The position numbers were made by a program, and so were the translations under genes. From the NCBI RefSeq assembly GCF_900143625.1, contig NZ_FRFF01000197.1, forward strand, positions 1-51,042: DNA of 51,042 bases, in the 5' to 3' direction. A model generated the notes under the pieces. That model ran no database searches and had not been told where the DNA came from. It was given only the letters and a program-made list of their open reading frames with translations. Of this stretch, positions 40,816-49,207 are shown piece after piece; positions within the stretch are counted from its first letter, which is position 1; each line of letters starts with the position of its first letter. This DNA comes from Nocardiopsis sp. JB363. Lineage in GTDB: Bacteria > Actinomycetota > Actinomycetes > Streptosporangiales > Streptosporangiaceae.

Positions 40816-42108
40816 ATGACGAAGAACCAGCAGGCCGTACCCATGAACGGGGCCCCGCGCGCGTGGACCGTGCGCCACGGGGACCGCGACGACTTCGCCG
40901 AGGTGGCCCGGGTCGTCGGCCTGGCACTCCTGGCCGACGAGTCCCCGGAGTCCATGCTGGAGCGCATGCGGCCCCTGCACGACGCCGAGGGCTACGACCG
41001 GGTGCTGTACGCGGTGGACGACCGCGAGGGGCGTGAGGAAGTGGTCGGTTCCACCAACCACTTCCCCTACGAGATGACCCTGCCCGGCGGTCCCCGGGCG
41101 GTCGCCGGAGTGACCGGCGTGGGCGTGTGGCCCACCCACCGCCGCCAGGGCGTGCTCAGCTCCCTCATGCGCCGCCAGCTCACCGAGATCCACGAGTCCG
41201 GGGTCCACCACGCCGCCCTGTGGGCCTCCGAGGGTTCCATCTACGGACGCTTCGGCTATGGCCTGTCCGCAATCGAGACCTCGCTGACGGTCCACCGCCG
41301 CCACACCGTGCTGCGCGCCGACGCGCCGCGTGACCCGAACCTGCGCGTCATCCTGTCCGACCCCGAATCGGTCCGCGCCGACCTGGAACGCGTGCACCGC
41401 GAGGTCGCCGCCGTCCAACTGGGACAGTTCCAACGCTCCCAGGCGTGGTGGGACAAGCAATTGCGCGACGGCCCCAAGCAGCGCCGCGACCAGAGTCCGT
41501 TGATGGCCGTGGTGGTCTACGCCGGCCACGCCCCGCTCGGATACGCCTTGTACCGCGCCAAGGCCGACTGGGGGTCGGACGGGTCCCAGGGGCAGGTGCA
41601 CGTCCTGGAGTTCACCGCCACCACCCCCACCGCCCGGGTGGCCCTGCTGGAACACCTGTTCAACCGGGACCTGACCGCCACGGTGACCTTCCACGAGCTG
41701 CCCGCCGACACCCCGATCCCGCACCTGTTGGTCGACCCCGAACGCGCCCGTCTCACCCCGCAGAACTCCCTGTGGGTGCGCCTGGTGGACGTGCCCGGCG
41801 CGCTGCGCGAACGCACCTACAAGGCGCCCTTCGAAACGGTCCTGGAGGTCACCGACCGCTACGCCCCCTGGAACGCCGGCCGCTGGCGGGTCAAGGCCGA
41901 CACCGACGGCGCCCACGTGGAGGCCACCGAGGCCGCCGCCGACCTGGCCCTGGACGCCTCCCACCTGGGTGCGGCCCACCTGGGGCAGATCCCGCTCACC
42001 GGTTACCTGAACGCCGGCCTGATCACCGAGCACACCCCGGGCACCGTCGAGCGCCTGGACACCGCCCTGCACCGCACCGACGCGCCCTTCTGCGGCGTCG
42101 TCTTCTGA
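40816..42108 (+). CDS. Eis-like GNAT acetyltransferase, first of tandem pair
   Basis: A 430-aa protein of the Eis type: N-terminal GNAT domain, second GNAT-like domain and a C-terminal SCP-like domain. Eis enzymes acetylate amines of aminoglycosides or peptides with acetyl-CoA. CoA loop GVGVWPTHRRQGVLSSLM (101-118); general-acid Tyr in SEGSIYGRFGYG (Y143); the chain ends FCGVVF with the C-terminal Phe carboxylate (F430) that serves as base in Eis. ATG 40816 has a weak RBS. Its stop overlaps the second copy by one base (TGATG), so the two are co-translated. Confidence 0.88.
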   Translation: MTKNQQAVPMNGAPRAWTVRHGDRDDFAEVARVVGLALLADESPESMLERMRPLHDAEGYDRVLYAVDDREGREEVVGSTNHFPYEMTLPGGPRAVAGVTGVGVWPTHRRQGVLSSLMRRQLTEIHESGVHHAALWASEGSIYGRFGYGLSAIETSLTVHRRHTVLRADAPRDPNLRVILSDPESVRADLERVHREVAAVQLGQFQRSQAWWDKQLRDGPKQRRDQSPLMAVVVYAGHAPLGYALYRAKADWGSDGSQGQVHVLEFTATTPTARVALLEHLFNRDLTATVTFHELPADTPIPHLLVDPERARLTPQNSLWVRLVDVPGALRERTYKAPFETVLEVTDRYAPWNAGRWRVKADTDGAHVEATEAAADLALDASHLGAAHLGQIPLTGYLNAGLITEHTPGTVERLDTALHRTDAPFCGVVF

Positions 42109-43421
42109 TGGACCGGAGAAACCAGACGTTGAGCGTGACCGAGCGGGAATGGTGCGTCAGAAAGGCGGGGAAGGAGGACTTCCCCGCCGTCGTCGAGGTG
42201 GTGGCCGAGGCGCTCCTGATCCCGGACGACCCCGAGGACGCCTTCGAACGCCAGAGCCCGGTCAAGGCCGAGATCGACTACGACCGCCTGCTCCTGGCGG
42301 CGGAGAGCGCCCCCGAAGGCGCCGACGACGAACGCGTCGTCGGCCGGGAACGAGTGATCGGTTCGGCCGGCGTCTACCCCTTCCACATGACCCTGCCCGG
42401 CGGAATCAGGCCGGTGGCGGGGGTCTCCGGGGTAGGGGTGTGGCCCACCCGCCGACGCCGAGGGGTGCTGACCGCCCTCATGCGCCGCCAACTCGCCGAC
42501 ATCCGCGACCGGGGCGAGAAGGTCGCCGTCCTGTGGGCCTCCGAAGGCGCCATCTACGGCCGCTTCGGCTACGGACCCGCCACCGACGAGTACGAGACCT
42601 CCCTGGCCGTCCACCACGCCCGGCTGCGCCCCGACGCACCCCGCGATCCCACCCTGGTCACCGAACTCGTACGTGTGCCCCGGGCCCGCGCCGACCTGGA
42701 ACGGGTGCACGCCGCCGAAGCCGACCGCCGCGTCGGCGCGCTGCGACGTTCCCCCCTCTGGTGGGACCGGTTCCTGCGCGACACCCCGGCCGACCGCGGG
42801 GGCAAGGGCCCGCTCAAGGCCGTCGTGGTCTCCGGCACCGACGGACCCCGGGGATACGCCCTGTACCGGACCGTGAACAAGTGGGTGGCCGGCGGACCGG
42901 CCTGCGAACTCCACGTTCGGGAGATCGTCTCCCTCACCCCCGCCGCCCGGACCGCCCTGTACGACCACCTCTTCTCCCGTGACCTCGTCACCCGCGCGGT
43001 CTTCGCCTCCGTCGCCCTGGACGACCCCCTCCGCTACCTGCTCGCCGACCCGCACCGACTGGTCACCCGCTTGGACGACGCCCTGTGGCTGCGCCTGGTG
43101 GACCTGCCCGGAGCGTTGGGCGAACGCTCCTACGCGGCTCCCGTGGACACGGTTCTGCGGGTCGCCGACGCCCACGCCCCCTGGAACGCGGGACTGTGGC
43201 GCTTGCGCGCCGACCGTGACGGCGCCACCTGCGAACCCGTCGACTCCGACCCGGACCTGACCCTGGACGTGTCCCATTTGGGCGCCGTCCACCTGGGCGC
43301 GCACACCCTGGCCGCACGCCTACGGGCCGGCCTGATCACGGAGCACACCCCCGGCGCCGCGGCCCGGTTCGACGCGGCCCTGGCCCTGCCCGAAGCCGCC
43401 CTCTGCGGGCAGGGCTTCTAG
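42108..43421 (+). CDS. Eis-like GNAT acetyltransferase, second of tandem pair
   Basis: A 437-aa paralogue of the preceding protein, with the same three-domain layout. CoA loop GVGVWPTRRRRGVLTALM, active-site SEGAIYGRFGYG and terminal Phe (LCGQGF, F437) are all kept, so both copies look catalytically intact. It has an inserted acidic segment (SAPEGADDERVVGRER) absent from the first copy. ATG 42108 overlaps the upstream stop. The longer open frame reading in from 41445 is shadow. Differences in the binding pocket probably separate the substrates (inference). Confidence 0.88.
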   Translation: MDRRNQTLSVTEREWCVRKAGKEDFPAVVEVVAEALLIPDDPEDAFERQSPVKAEIDYDRLLLAAESAPEGADDERVVGRERVIGSAGVYPFHMTLPGGIRPVAGVSGVGVWPTRRRRGVLTALMRRQLADIRDRGEKVAVLWASEGAIYGRFGYGPATDEYETSLAVHHARLRPDAPRDPTLVTELVRVPRARADLERVHAAEADRRVGALRRSPLWWDRFLRDTPADRGGKGPLKAVVVSGTDGPRGYALYRTVNKWVAGGPACELHVREIVSLTPAARTALYDHLFSRDLVTRAVFASVALDDPLRYLLADPHRLVTRLDDALWLRLVDLPGALGERSYAAPVDTVLRVADAHAPWNAGLWRLRADRDGATCEPVDSDPDLTLDVSHLGAVHLGAHTLAARLRAGLITEHTPGAAARFDAALALPEAALCGQGF

Positions 43422-43496
43422 GGCATGTCGCACCCGCGCGCCCCGGCGTGTCCGTGCCACCATCGGATCGGCCCGATCACCGACCCAGGGAGCGAC

Positions 43497-43952
43497 ATGA
43501 GCAAGCAGATCCTCGAAGGCGAGTACCGGCCGAGCGCCTCCCAACGGACCCGGGAACAGGTGGAGCAGTACGAGCGCACCGGCGGCCGTGAGGCCAACAC
43601 CCTCATGGACACCGGCATGCCCGTCATCATCCTCACCACCCGCGGACGCAAGAGCGGCGACGTCCGCAAGACCGCCCTCATGCGGGTCGAACACGACGGC
43701 GAGTACGCCGTGATCGGCTCCGAGGGCGGCGCTCCCACCCACCCCGCCTGGGTGCACAACCTGCGCGCCGCCCCGAACGAGGTCGCCCTCCAGGACGGCC
43801 CCGAACCCTTCTCCGCCCACGCCCGCGAGGTCGAGGGCGACGAACGAGCCCTCTGGTGGGAGCGCTCCGTAGCCGCCTACCCGCCCTACGCCGACTACCA
43901 GAAGAAGACCGACCGCCACATCCCCGTCTTCGTCATCACCAAGGCCTCCTGA
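43497..43952 (+). CDS. Deazaflavin (F420)-dependent nitroreductase-family protein
   Basis: A 151-aa split-beta-barrel protein of the DUF385/Ddn type, which use F420H2 to reduce quinones or nitro compounds. Family motifs: PVIILTTRGRKSGDVRKTAL, YAVIGSEGGAPTHPAWVHN and the C-terminal RHIPVFVITKAS. The ATG at 43497 is chosen because AGGGAGCG lies upstream and family members start with a short helix of this kind; an ATG at 43425 would add a Pro/Cys-rich stretch not seen in the family. Monocistronic, convergent with the AtuA pair. Confidence 0.9.
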   Translation: MSKQILEGEYRPSASQRTREQVEQYERTGGREANTLMDTGMPVIILTTRGRKSGDVRKTALMRVEHDGEYAVIGSEGGAPTHPAWVHNLRAAPNEVALQDGPEPFSAHAREVEGDERALWWERSVAAYPPYADYQKKTDRHIPVFVITKAS

Positions 43953-43964
43953 GCGGCCACCCCT

Positions 43965-44297
43965 TCAGGCCCGGTCCCGTTCCTCAGGGAACGGAACCCG
44001 GGCCGCCGACAGCACCGACCCCAACGTCTTGCCGTGGGTGTCCGCGTGCAGTGACGTGGTCACCGTGTCATCGGACGCCCGCGCGCACACCACGATCAGG
44101 GCGTGCACACGGTCCATGCGGTGCACCTCCACCGGGCCGCGCACCCGGTCGGACAGCACCTCGCGCACCAGCTCCGGGGTCAGACCCGCGCACAACACCG
44201 GGTACCAGCGCTCCTGTCGGGCGATGACCGCGATCGTGTTGAGGTTGCCCTTGTCCCCGGCCCTGGTGTGCGCGATCTCGCGCAGGACCACACTCAT
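43965..44297 (-). CDS. AtuA-like small C-terminal domain protein
   Basis: A 110-aa protein matching the separate C-terminal (ferredoxin-fold-like) domain of AtuA: IAHTRAGDKGNLNTIAVIAR and the end TLGSVLSAARVPFPEE. Its ATG (44297) overlaps the stop of the large AtuA gene by 4 bp, so the AtuA chain of other bacteria is here split into two coupled genes. Its last codons (43968-44004) can form a hairpin that serves as terminator. Confidence 0.85.
   Translation of the reverse strand: MSVVLREIAHTRAGDKGNLNTIAVIARQERWYPVLCAGLTPELVREVLSDRVRGPVEVHRMDRVHALIVVCARASDDTVTTSLHADTHGKTLGSVLSAARVPFPEERDRA
43968..44004. terminator. Terminator-like hairpin within the 3' end of the small AtuA gene
   Basis: GGCCCGG (43968-43974), CCGTTCC (43977-43983), loop TCAG, GGAACGG (43988-43994), CCGGGCC (43998-44004): 14 pairs with a small internal loop. 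It lies between convergent stops (43952 and 43965) but inside the coding end of the minus-strand gene. Confidence 0.6.
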
Positions 44298-45601
44298 ACC
44301 GTCCCCTCCCCGACATAGGTGGTGCGGGGCTCGACCAGGTCGCGCCCCACCGTGGTCGACAGGATCCCGATCACCTCCGAAGCACGGGTGCGGACCCCGC
44401 CGCCACCGGCCGGACCGCACGTGTACAACGCGGTGACCTCCTCCTCCACGGCCTGGGCGATGGCCCGGTCCGGACCCGAACCCGCCACCCGCAGCCGGCA
44501 CTCACCGACCTCGGCGGGGTCGTCCGCGCCACCGATGAGGTCCACCCGCACCGGCAGCAGCCCGCGCAGCCGTTCGCGCACCACCTCACCGGCCAGCCGG
44601 GCACGGGCCCGAGCCCCGGGCCCGGCGTAGGAGATCTCGCCCTCGCCCCGAAAGCCCGCCCGGTACCCCACGCTCACCTTGAGCCGCTCCGGCCGCACCC
44701 GGCCGCGCGCCCCCGACACCCGCACCCGGTCCGGGCCGACCTCCTCGGGCCGCACCCCGGTCAGGTCCAGGGTCACGTCCGGGGTCAGATAGGCGGTGGG
44801 ATCGGTGACCTCGTACGTCAGCTGCTCGGTCACCGTCCACCGGTCCACCCGCCCGCCCGTCCCGGGGAGCTTGGTGACCACCGCCGTACCGTCGGCGGCG
44901 ACCTCGGCCAGCGGGAAGCCCAGGTTCGCCAGGTCCGGGACGTCCTTGACACCCGGGTCGGAGAAGTAGCCGCCGGTGACCTGACCGGCGCACTCCAACA
45001 GGTGCCCCACCAGCGTTCCCGCCGCCATCAGCTCCTCGTCCCGGGGGTCCCACCCCAGGGAGTCCAGCAACGGCGCCAGGAACAGGGAGGGGTCGGCGGC
45101 CCGCCCGGCGATGACGACGTCGGCACCCCCGCGCAGGGCGGGCAGCAGGGCGTCGACCCCCAGGTAGGCGTTGGCCGAGACCAGCTCGCCGTGCTCCTCC
45201 AGCGGTCGGCCGTCCTCCCAGGCCGGCGCCGAACGGTCGATCCGATCCAGCACGTCGTCACCGGTGACCGCCGCGATCCTGGGTGACACACCCAGTTCGA
45301 GGGCGAGTTCGCGGGCCATGCGCGCGGCACCGATCGGGTCGGCCGCCCCGGCGTTGGTCACCAACCGGGTGCCCTCGCGGGCCAGCGGTTCCAGTAGCGG
45401 GGCCAGGCGCCTGCGCAACAGCGGATCGTGGCCGGGGCCGGAACCGTCGGTGGCGCGCAGGGACGCCAGCGACACCGTCCTCTCGCCCAGGCACTCCAGG
45501 ACCAGCGTGTCGAGCGCGCCGCGCTCCACCAGGTCGACGGCGGGTTCGAGGCGGTCGCCCGCGAACCCCGCTCCGCAGCCGATACGGACAACTTCCGGCA
45601 C
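44294..45601 (-). CDS. AtuA-family (DUF1446) protein, large part
   Basis: A 435-aa protein of the acyclic-terpene-utilisation AtuA family; no reaction is established. Family stretches: RIGCGAGFAGDRLEPAVDLV at the N-terminus, LVTNAGAADPIGAARMARE, DVVIAGRAADPSLFLAP and HLLECAGQVTGGYFSDPG. I start at GTG 45601, which has GGAG 5 nt upstream, rather than GTG 45607, which overlaps that RBS. Coupled to the small AtuA gene; behind a CitMHS transporter gene, 45 bp away, in one operon. The context suggests breakdown of an organic acid imported by that transporter, not terpenes. Confidence 0.86.
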   Translation of the reverse strand: MPEVVRIGCGAGFAGDRLEPAVDLVERGALDTLVLECLGERTVSLASLRATDGSGPGHDPLLRRRLAPLLEPLAREGTRLVTNAGAADPIGAARMARELALELGVSPRIAAVTGDDVLDRIDRSAPAWEDGRPLEEHGELVSANAYLGVDALLPALRGGADVVIAGRAADPSLFLAPLLDSLGWDPRDEELMAAGTLVGHLLECAGQVTGGYFSDPGVKDVPDLANLGFPLAEVAADGTAVVTKLPGTGGRVDRWTVTEQLTYEVTDPTAYLTPDVTLDLTGVRPEEVGPDRVRVSGARGRVRPERLKVSVGYRAGFRGEGEISYAGPGARARARLAGEVVRERLRGLLPVRVDLIGGADDPAEVGECRLRVAGSGPDRAIAQAVEEEVTALYTCGPAGGGGVRTRASEVIGILSTTVGRDLVEPRTTYVGEGTV

Positions 45602-45646
45602 GTGCACTCCTTCGGTTTCGGTACGTGTGTTCGGTTCCGCGCGGGA

Positions 45647-47002
45647 TCAGGACACCCAGAGCGGGATGACGCCCGTGGCCACCGCTGCGCCGAAGACCAC
45701 CAGGCTCACCAGCCAGGCCCACGGCAACAGGAAGCGGATGTGCGAGCCGATGGAGACCCCGCTCAGCCCTACCAGCAGGTAGAAGGAGCCGGTCATCGGG
45801 CTGATCGGGAAGCCCACGGTCTCCTGACCGGTGATGGAGGCCTGGGCCACGTGCGAGGGTTCCACCCCGAATTCCGCGCCCACGGCCGTCAGCACCGGCA
45901 TCACGGCGAAGTAGTAGGCGTCCGGTCCGAAAAGCAGGCTCATGGGCACCGCGAGGACCCCGATGAGCAACGGCAGACCCGGGCCGAGGAAGGTGGGCAT
46001 CGCCCCGGTCATGGCCTGGGCCATGGCGTCGATCATCCCGCTCTCCTCCATGACCCCGAGGAACACCCCGGCGGCCAGCAGGGTGCTCGCCATGAGGATC
46101 GCGCCCTTGGCGTGGGCGTCGATGCGGGCGGTCTGCTCCTTCATCCCCGGATAGTTCAGGACGAGCGCGACGACCAGGGCGAGCATGAACACCAGCTCCG
46201 GCGGCAGCACCCCCGAGATGAGCACGCCCACGGTCGCCAGGGTCAGTAGCGCGTTGAGCCGGTACAGGCGCGGGCGCAGCAGTTCGGGGTTCTCGGACTC
46301 GTAGACGGGGGCCTGCTCCGCCGCTCCGCTCGCGGTGTGGTCGCCGCCGCCCACGCGACTCGGCGCCCGTTCCTCGGTCGGGACCGCGCGAAGCCGGTTC
46401 CGCTCGCGCACCCCCAGGTAGTAGGCGATGGCCACACAGGTGATCATGCCGATGATCTGGGCGGGGATCAGCGGAACCCACAGGTCGTTGGCGGGGATCC
46501 CGCTGGCGGTCGCCGCCCGCGCGGTCGGCCCGCCCCAGGGGACGAAGTTCATGATTCCCGCGCCCAGGCCGGTGAGCGCGGCCAGGACCACGCGTCGCAT
46601 GCCGAGCGCCTCGTAGAGCGGCAGCATCGCCGGGATGGTGATGAGGAACGTGGTGGCCCCGGCGCCGTCCAGGTGGGCCACCATCGCCAACACCACCGTG
46701 GCCACCGCGATGGTCACCGGGTTGTCGCCGGCGAACCGCAGCACCCGGCGGACGATGGGATCGAACAGGCCCGCGTCGCGCATCACCCCGAAGTACAGGA
46801 TGGCGAAGACGAACATGGCCGTGGTCGCGGCGACCCCGCCGATGCCCGCCGTGGCGAACTCCGCGACCTCGCCGGGACCGAATCCCATCAGGAACGCCGC
46901 GGTGACGGGTACCCCGATCAGGGCGACCACCGCGCCCACGCGGTTGGACAACAACAGCGCGAGCACCACGGCGATGGTCGCGAATCCCATGACGGTCAAC
47001 AT
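45647..47002 (-). CDS. CitMHS-family organic acid (citrate-metal) transporter
   Basis: A 451-aa membrane protein with about 12 spans. CitMHS carriers import citrate complexed with Mg2+ or Ca2+ with protons. Family features: VALIGVPVTAAFLMGFGPGE, HLDGAGATTFLITIPAMLPL, FVPWGGPTARAA and the C-terminal half FGPDAYYFAVMPVLTAVG and FPISPMTGSFYLLVG. ATG 47002 has GAGGAG 8 nt upstream. First gene of the operon with the two AtuA genes, divergent from a LysR gene. Confidence 0.9.
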   Translation of the reverse strand: MLTVMGFATIAVVLALLLSNRVGAVVALIGVPVTAAFLMGFGPGEVAEFATAGIGGVAATTAMFVFAILYFGVMRDAGLFDPIVRRVLRFAGDNPVTIAVATVVLAMVAHLDGAGATTFLITIPAMLPLYEALGMRRVVLAALTGLGAGIMNFVPWGGPTARAATASGIPANDLWVPLIPAQIIGMITCVAIAYYLGVRERNRLRAVPTEERAPSRVGGGDHTASGAAEQAPVYESENPELLRPRLYRLNALLTLATVGVLISGVLPPELVFMLALVVALVLNYPGMKEQTARIDAHAKGAILMASTLLAAGVFLGVMEESGMIDAMAQAMTGAMPTFLGPGLPLLIGVLAVPMSLLFGPDAYYFAVMPVLTAVGAEFGVEPSHVAQASITGQETVGFPISPMTGSFYLLVGLSGVSIGSHIRFLLPWAWLVSLVVFGAAVATGVIPLWVS

Positions 47003-47103
47003 GCGGTCGGCTCCTCGGCTTCCAGGGGGTTGTGGCGCGGGCCACACGCGCCATGTTCGCCCTGGTCGTCCTTGCCTGTCCAGCATCGATCGGGCATTGG
47101 CCT

Positions 47104-47118
47104 ATGCTCTGAGAGCAT
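47104..47118. promoter_or_regulatory. Putative LysR operator overlapping the lysR start codon
   Basis: ATGCTCT-G-AGAGCAT, a perfect 15-bp palindrome whose right end includes the first bases of the LysR start codon (47117-47119). Its position predicts autorepression; the divergent CitMHS start is about 100 bp away. Confidence 0.6.
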
Positions 47119-48043
47119 GGATCTAACGCTGAGGCAGTTGGAGGTCTTCGCGACCGTCGCCCGTCGCGGGAGTTTCACCGAGGCCGCCGAACGGCTCCAC
47201 GTCGCCCAGTCCTCCCTCAGCCGCACCGTGAAGTCGATGGAGCGGAGCCTGGGCGTGTCCCTGCTGGAGCGCACCACCCGCAGGGTGCGCTGCACCCCCG
47301 AGGGCGAGGAGGTGCTCGCGGTGGCCGAACGCCTGCTCTCCCGGCACCGGGCGGAGATGAACGGCCTGGAACGCTACCTGCGAGGTGATCGCGGCACGGT
47401 CACCGTGTCGACCCTGCCCTCCCTGGCCGCCACCCTGTTGCCCCCGGCGATCGTGCGCCTGCGCGAGGAGGCCCCCGAGGTCGACGTGCACGTCCTTGAC
47501 GGCATGGCCGAGTCGGCCCTGGACCGGTTGGAGGCGGGCGAGAGCGACCTGGCGTTGGTGGCCGTGGGCCGGCTCCGTCCGGGACTCCACGCCTCGGCCC
47601 TGGTCCGTGACCGCTTCCTGGCGGTCCTGCCACCGGGGCACCACCTCGCGGAGCGGGACGAGACCACCTGGGCCGAACTGGCCGCCGAGCCCTTCGTCGT
47701 CACCGGTGGGGACTCCAGTGTCCGCAGGGTCGTGGAGGACGCCCTACGCGACTCGGGCGTGGACGAGCCGCACCTGATCCAGGCCGGCAACATCTCCACC
47801 GTGGGCGGTCTGATCGGCGCGGGAATCGGGGTCTCGGCCCTGCCCGCGCTCACCCTGCCGTTGATGGGCTTCGCCGAACACGCGCGGGTGCCGCTCCAGG
47901 GTCCGGTGACCGAACGCCGCATCAGCGTGGTCGTACCCGAACACCGGACCCTGGGGCCGGCCGCCGCCCGCCTGCTGTGGGTGTTGCGGCGGATGCGCGC
48001 CCTGGAACATCCCCTGCCCGAGGGCGCCGTCTGGGAGCCCTGA
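47117..48043 (+). CDS. LysR-family regulator of the CitMHS/AtuA operon
   Basis: A 308-aa LysR protein: HTH at 1-60 (MDLTLRQLEVFATVARRG start, ERLHVAQSSLSRTVKSMER), then an effector domain with LPSLAATLLPPAIVRLREE and GNISTVGGLIGAGIGVSALP. ATG 47117 matches the usual LysR start. No clear RBS: the upstream bases form the palindrome ATGCTCTGAGAGCAT, so the message may be near leaderless. It probably activates the divergent transporter/AtuA operon in response to its organic acid. Confidence 0.92.
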   Translation: MDLTLRQLEVFATVARRGSFTEAAERLHVAQSSLSRTVKSMERSLGVSLLERTTRRVRCTPEGEEVLAVAERLLSRHRAEMNGLERYLRGDRGTVTVSTLPSLAATLLPPAIVRLREEAPEVDVHVLDGMAESALDRLEAGESDLALVAVGRLRPGLHASALVRDRFLAVLPPGHHLAERDETTWAELAAEPFVVTGGDSSVRRVVEDALRDSGVDEPHLIQAGNISTVGGLIGAGIGVSALPALTLPLMGFAEHARVPLQGPVTERRISVVVPEHRTLGPAAARLLWVLRRMRALEHPLPEGAVWEP

Positions 48044-48051
48044 CGGTTCCC

Positions 48052-48068
48052 GGCCGGTGCCGCCGGCC
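48052..48068. terminator. Short GC hairpin between convergent genes
   Basis: GGCCGG, loop TGCCG, CCGGCC, in the 25-bp gap between the LysR stop and the aminotransferase stop. A weak but well-placed terminator candidate. Confidence 0.5.
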
Positions 48069-49133
48069 TCAGCGCGGGTCGGCCAGGACCTCCAACAGGC
48101 GGTCCACGTCGGTATCGGTGTTGTACAGGTGGAACGCCACCCGCAGTCGGCCATCGCGCACGGCCGCCGCGATACCCGCCTCGGCCAGACGCTCGGCCGC
48201 GCCCTCCGGCGCGGGCAGCGAAACGATCGCCGATCCCTTGCCCTCCAGGCCCGCCTCGGCGCGGAACCGGTCGGCCAGGGCGACGTCGTGCTCGTGGATG
48301 GCCGGCATTCCCACCCGTTCGATCAGGGCCAGGGAGTGTTCCAGGGAGACGAACGCCGGCCACACCGGTGCCATGTCCAGGCGGTTCGCCTCGGTGCCGT
48401 GTTCGATCGCGGCCCCGTACAGCGAGTCCCACTGATCCACGGCCGAGTACCAGTTGGCGGCCAGGGGTCGCAGTTCGCTCAACGCCTCGGTGGTCCCGGA
48501 CAGGAACGCCGAACCCCGGGTGCCCAACAGCCACTTGTAGGCGCTGCACACCACGTAGTCGAACCGATCGTCGTCGCTGGGCAGCCAACCCGTGGACTGG
48601 GTGGTGTCCACCAGGGTCCGGGCGCCGTGGTCGGCGCAGGCCACGACGAGATCGTCCAGCGGGGCCAGGGCGCCGTCGGCGGACTGGACCGCCGAGACCG
48701 CCACCAGCGCGGTGTCGGGGCGCACCTCGTCGGGCAGTCGGTCCAGGGGTACCTCGCGCACCCGTAGTTCGGAGCGGACGGAGAACGGGTGCACGGTGGA
48801 GCTGAACTCGTTCTCGGCGACCAGGACCTCGGACCCGGCGGGCAGGCTCGCGGCGACCGTTCCGGTGAACTGGGAGGTGTGCGTGCCGATGGCCACGCGG
48901 TCCGGGGTGAGTCCGGTCAGGCGGGCGTAGGCGGCGCGGGCGCGTTCGATGCCCGGGTCCTGGGCACCGGCGGAGAACCGCCCCGTGGCCACCTCGTGGA
49001 TGTGCTCTTGGAGGGCCCGCGTCGCCGGGTGGGGCGTCAGGCCGTGGGTGGCGGTGTTGACGTAGGTGCCGTGCGCGGAGAACTCCCGTTGCGCCTCTTG
49101 CAGGCGCTGTGCCGTCTGGTCCATGGGAGGCAT
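48069..49133 (-). CDS. Class V aminotransferase-fold PLP enzyme
   Basis: A 354-aa PLP enzyme of the cysteine desulfurase/kynureninase-like fold. The PLP lysine is K200 in SAYKWLLGTRG, the pyridine-binding Asp is D176 (LVDTTQSTGW), and a His-Thr pair (GTHTSQ) contacts the phosphate. No Cys loop of a desulfurase is visible, so a desulfurase role is unlikely; an aminotransferase or lyase activity fits better. ATG 49133 (MPPMDQTAQ); ATG 49124 is as likely, as neither has a good RBS. Downstream of the MarR gene by 74 bp on the same strand. Confidence 0.86.
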   Translation of the reverse strand: MPPMDQTAQRLQEAQREFSAHGTYVNTATHGLTPHPATRALQEHIHEVATGRFSAGAQDPGIERARAAYARLTGLTPDRVAIGTHTSQFTGTVAASLPAGSEVLVAENEFSSTVHPFSVRSELRVREVPLDRLPDEVRPDTALVAVSAVQSADGALAPLDDLVVACADHGARTLVDTTQSTGWLPSDDDRFDYVVCSAYKWLLGTRGSAFLSGTTEALSELRPLAANWYSAVDQWDSLYGAAIEHGTEANRLDMAPVWPAFVSLEHSLALIERVGMPAIHEHDVALADRFRAEAGLEGKGSAIVSLPAPEGAAERLAEAGIAAAVRDGRLRVAFHLYNTDTDVDRLLEVLADPR

Positions 49134-49207
49134 GGTCACAGGGCGGGGGGAGCGCTTCAAGGGCCGATCCGGTCGGGAGTGGCCCCTTCTCGGTCGGGCC
49201 GGCCCGG

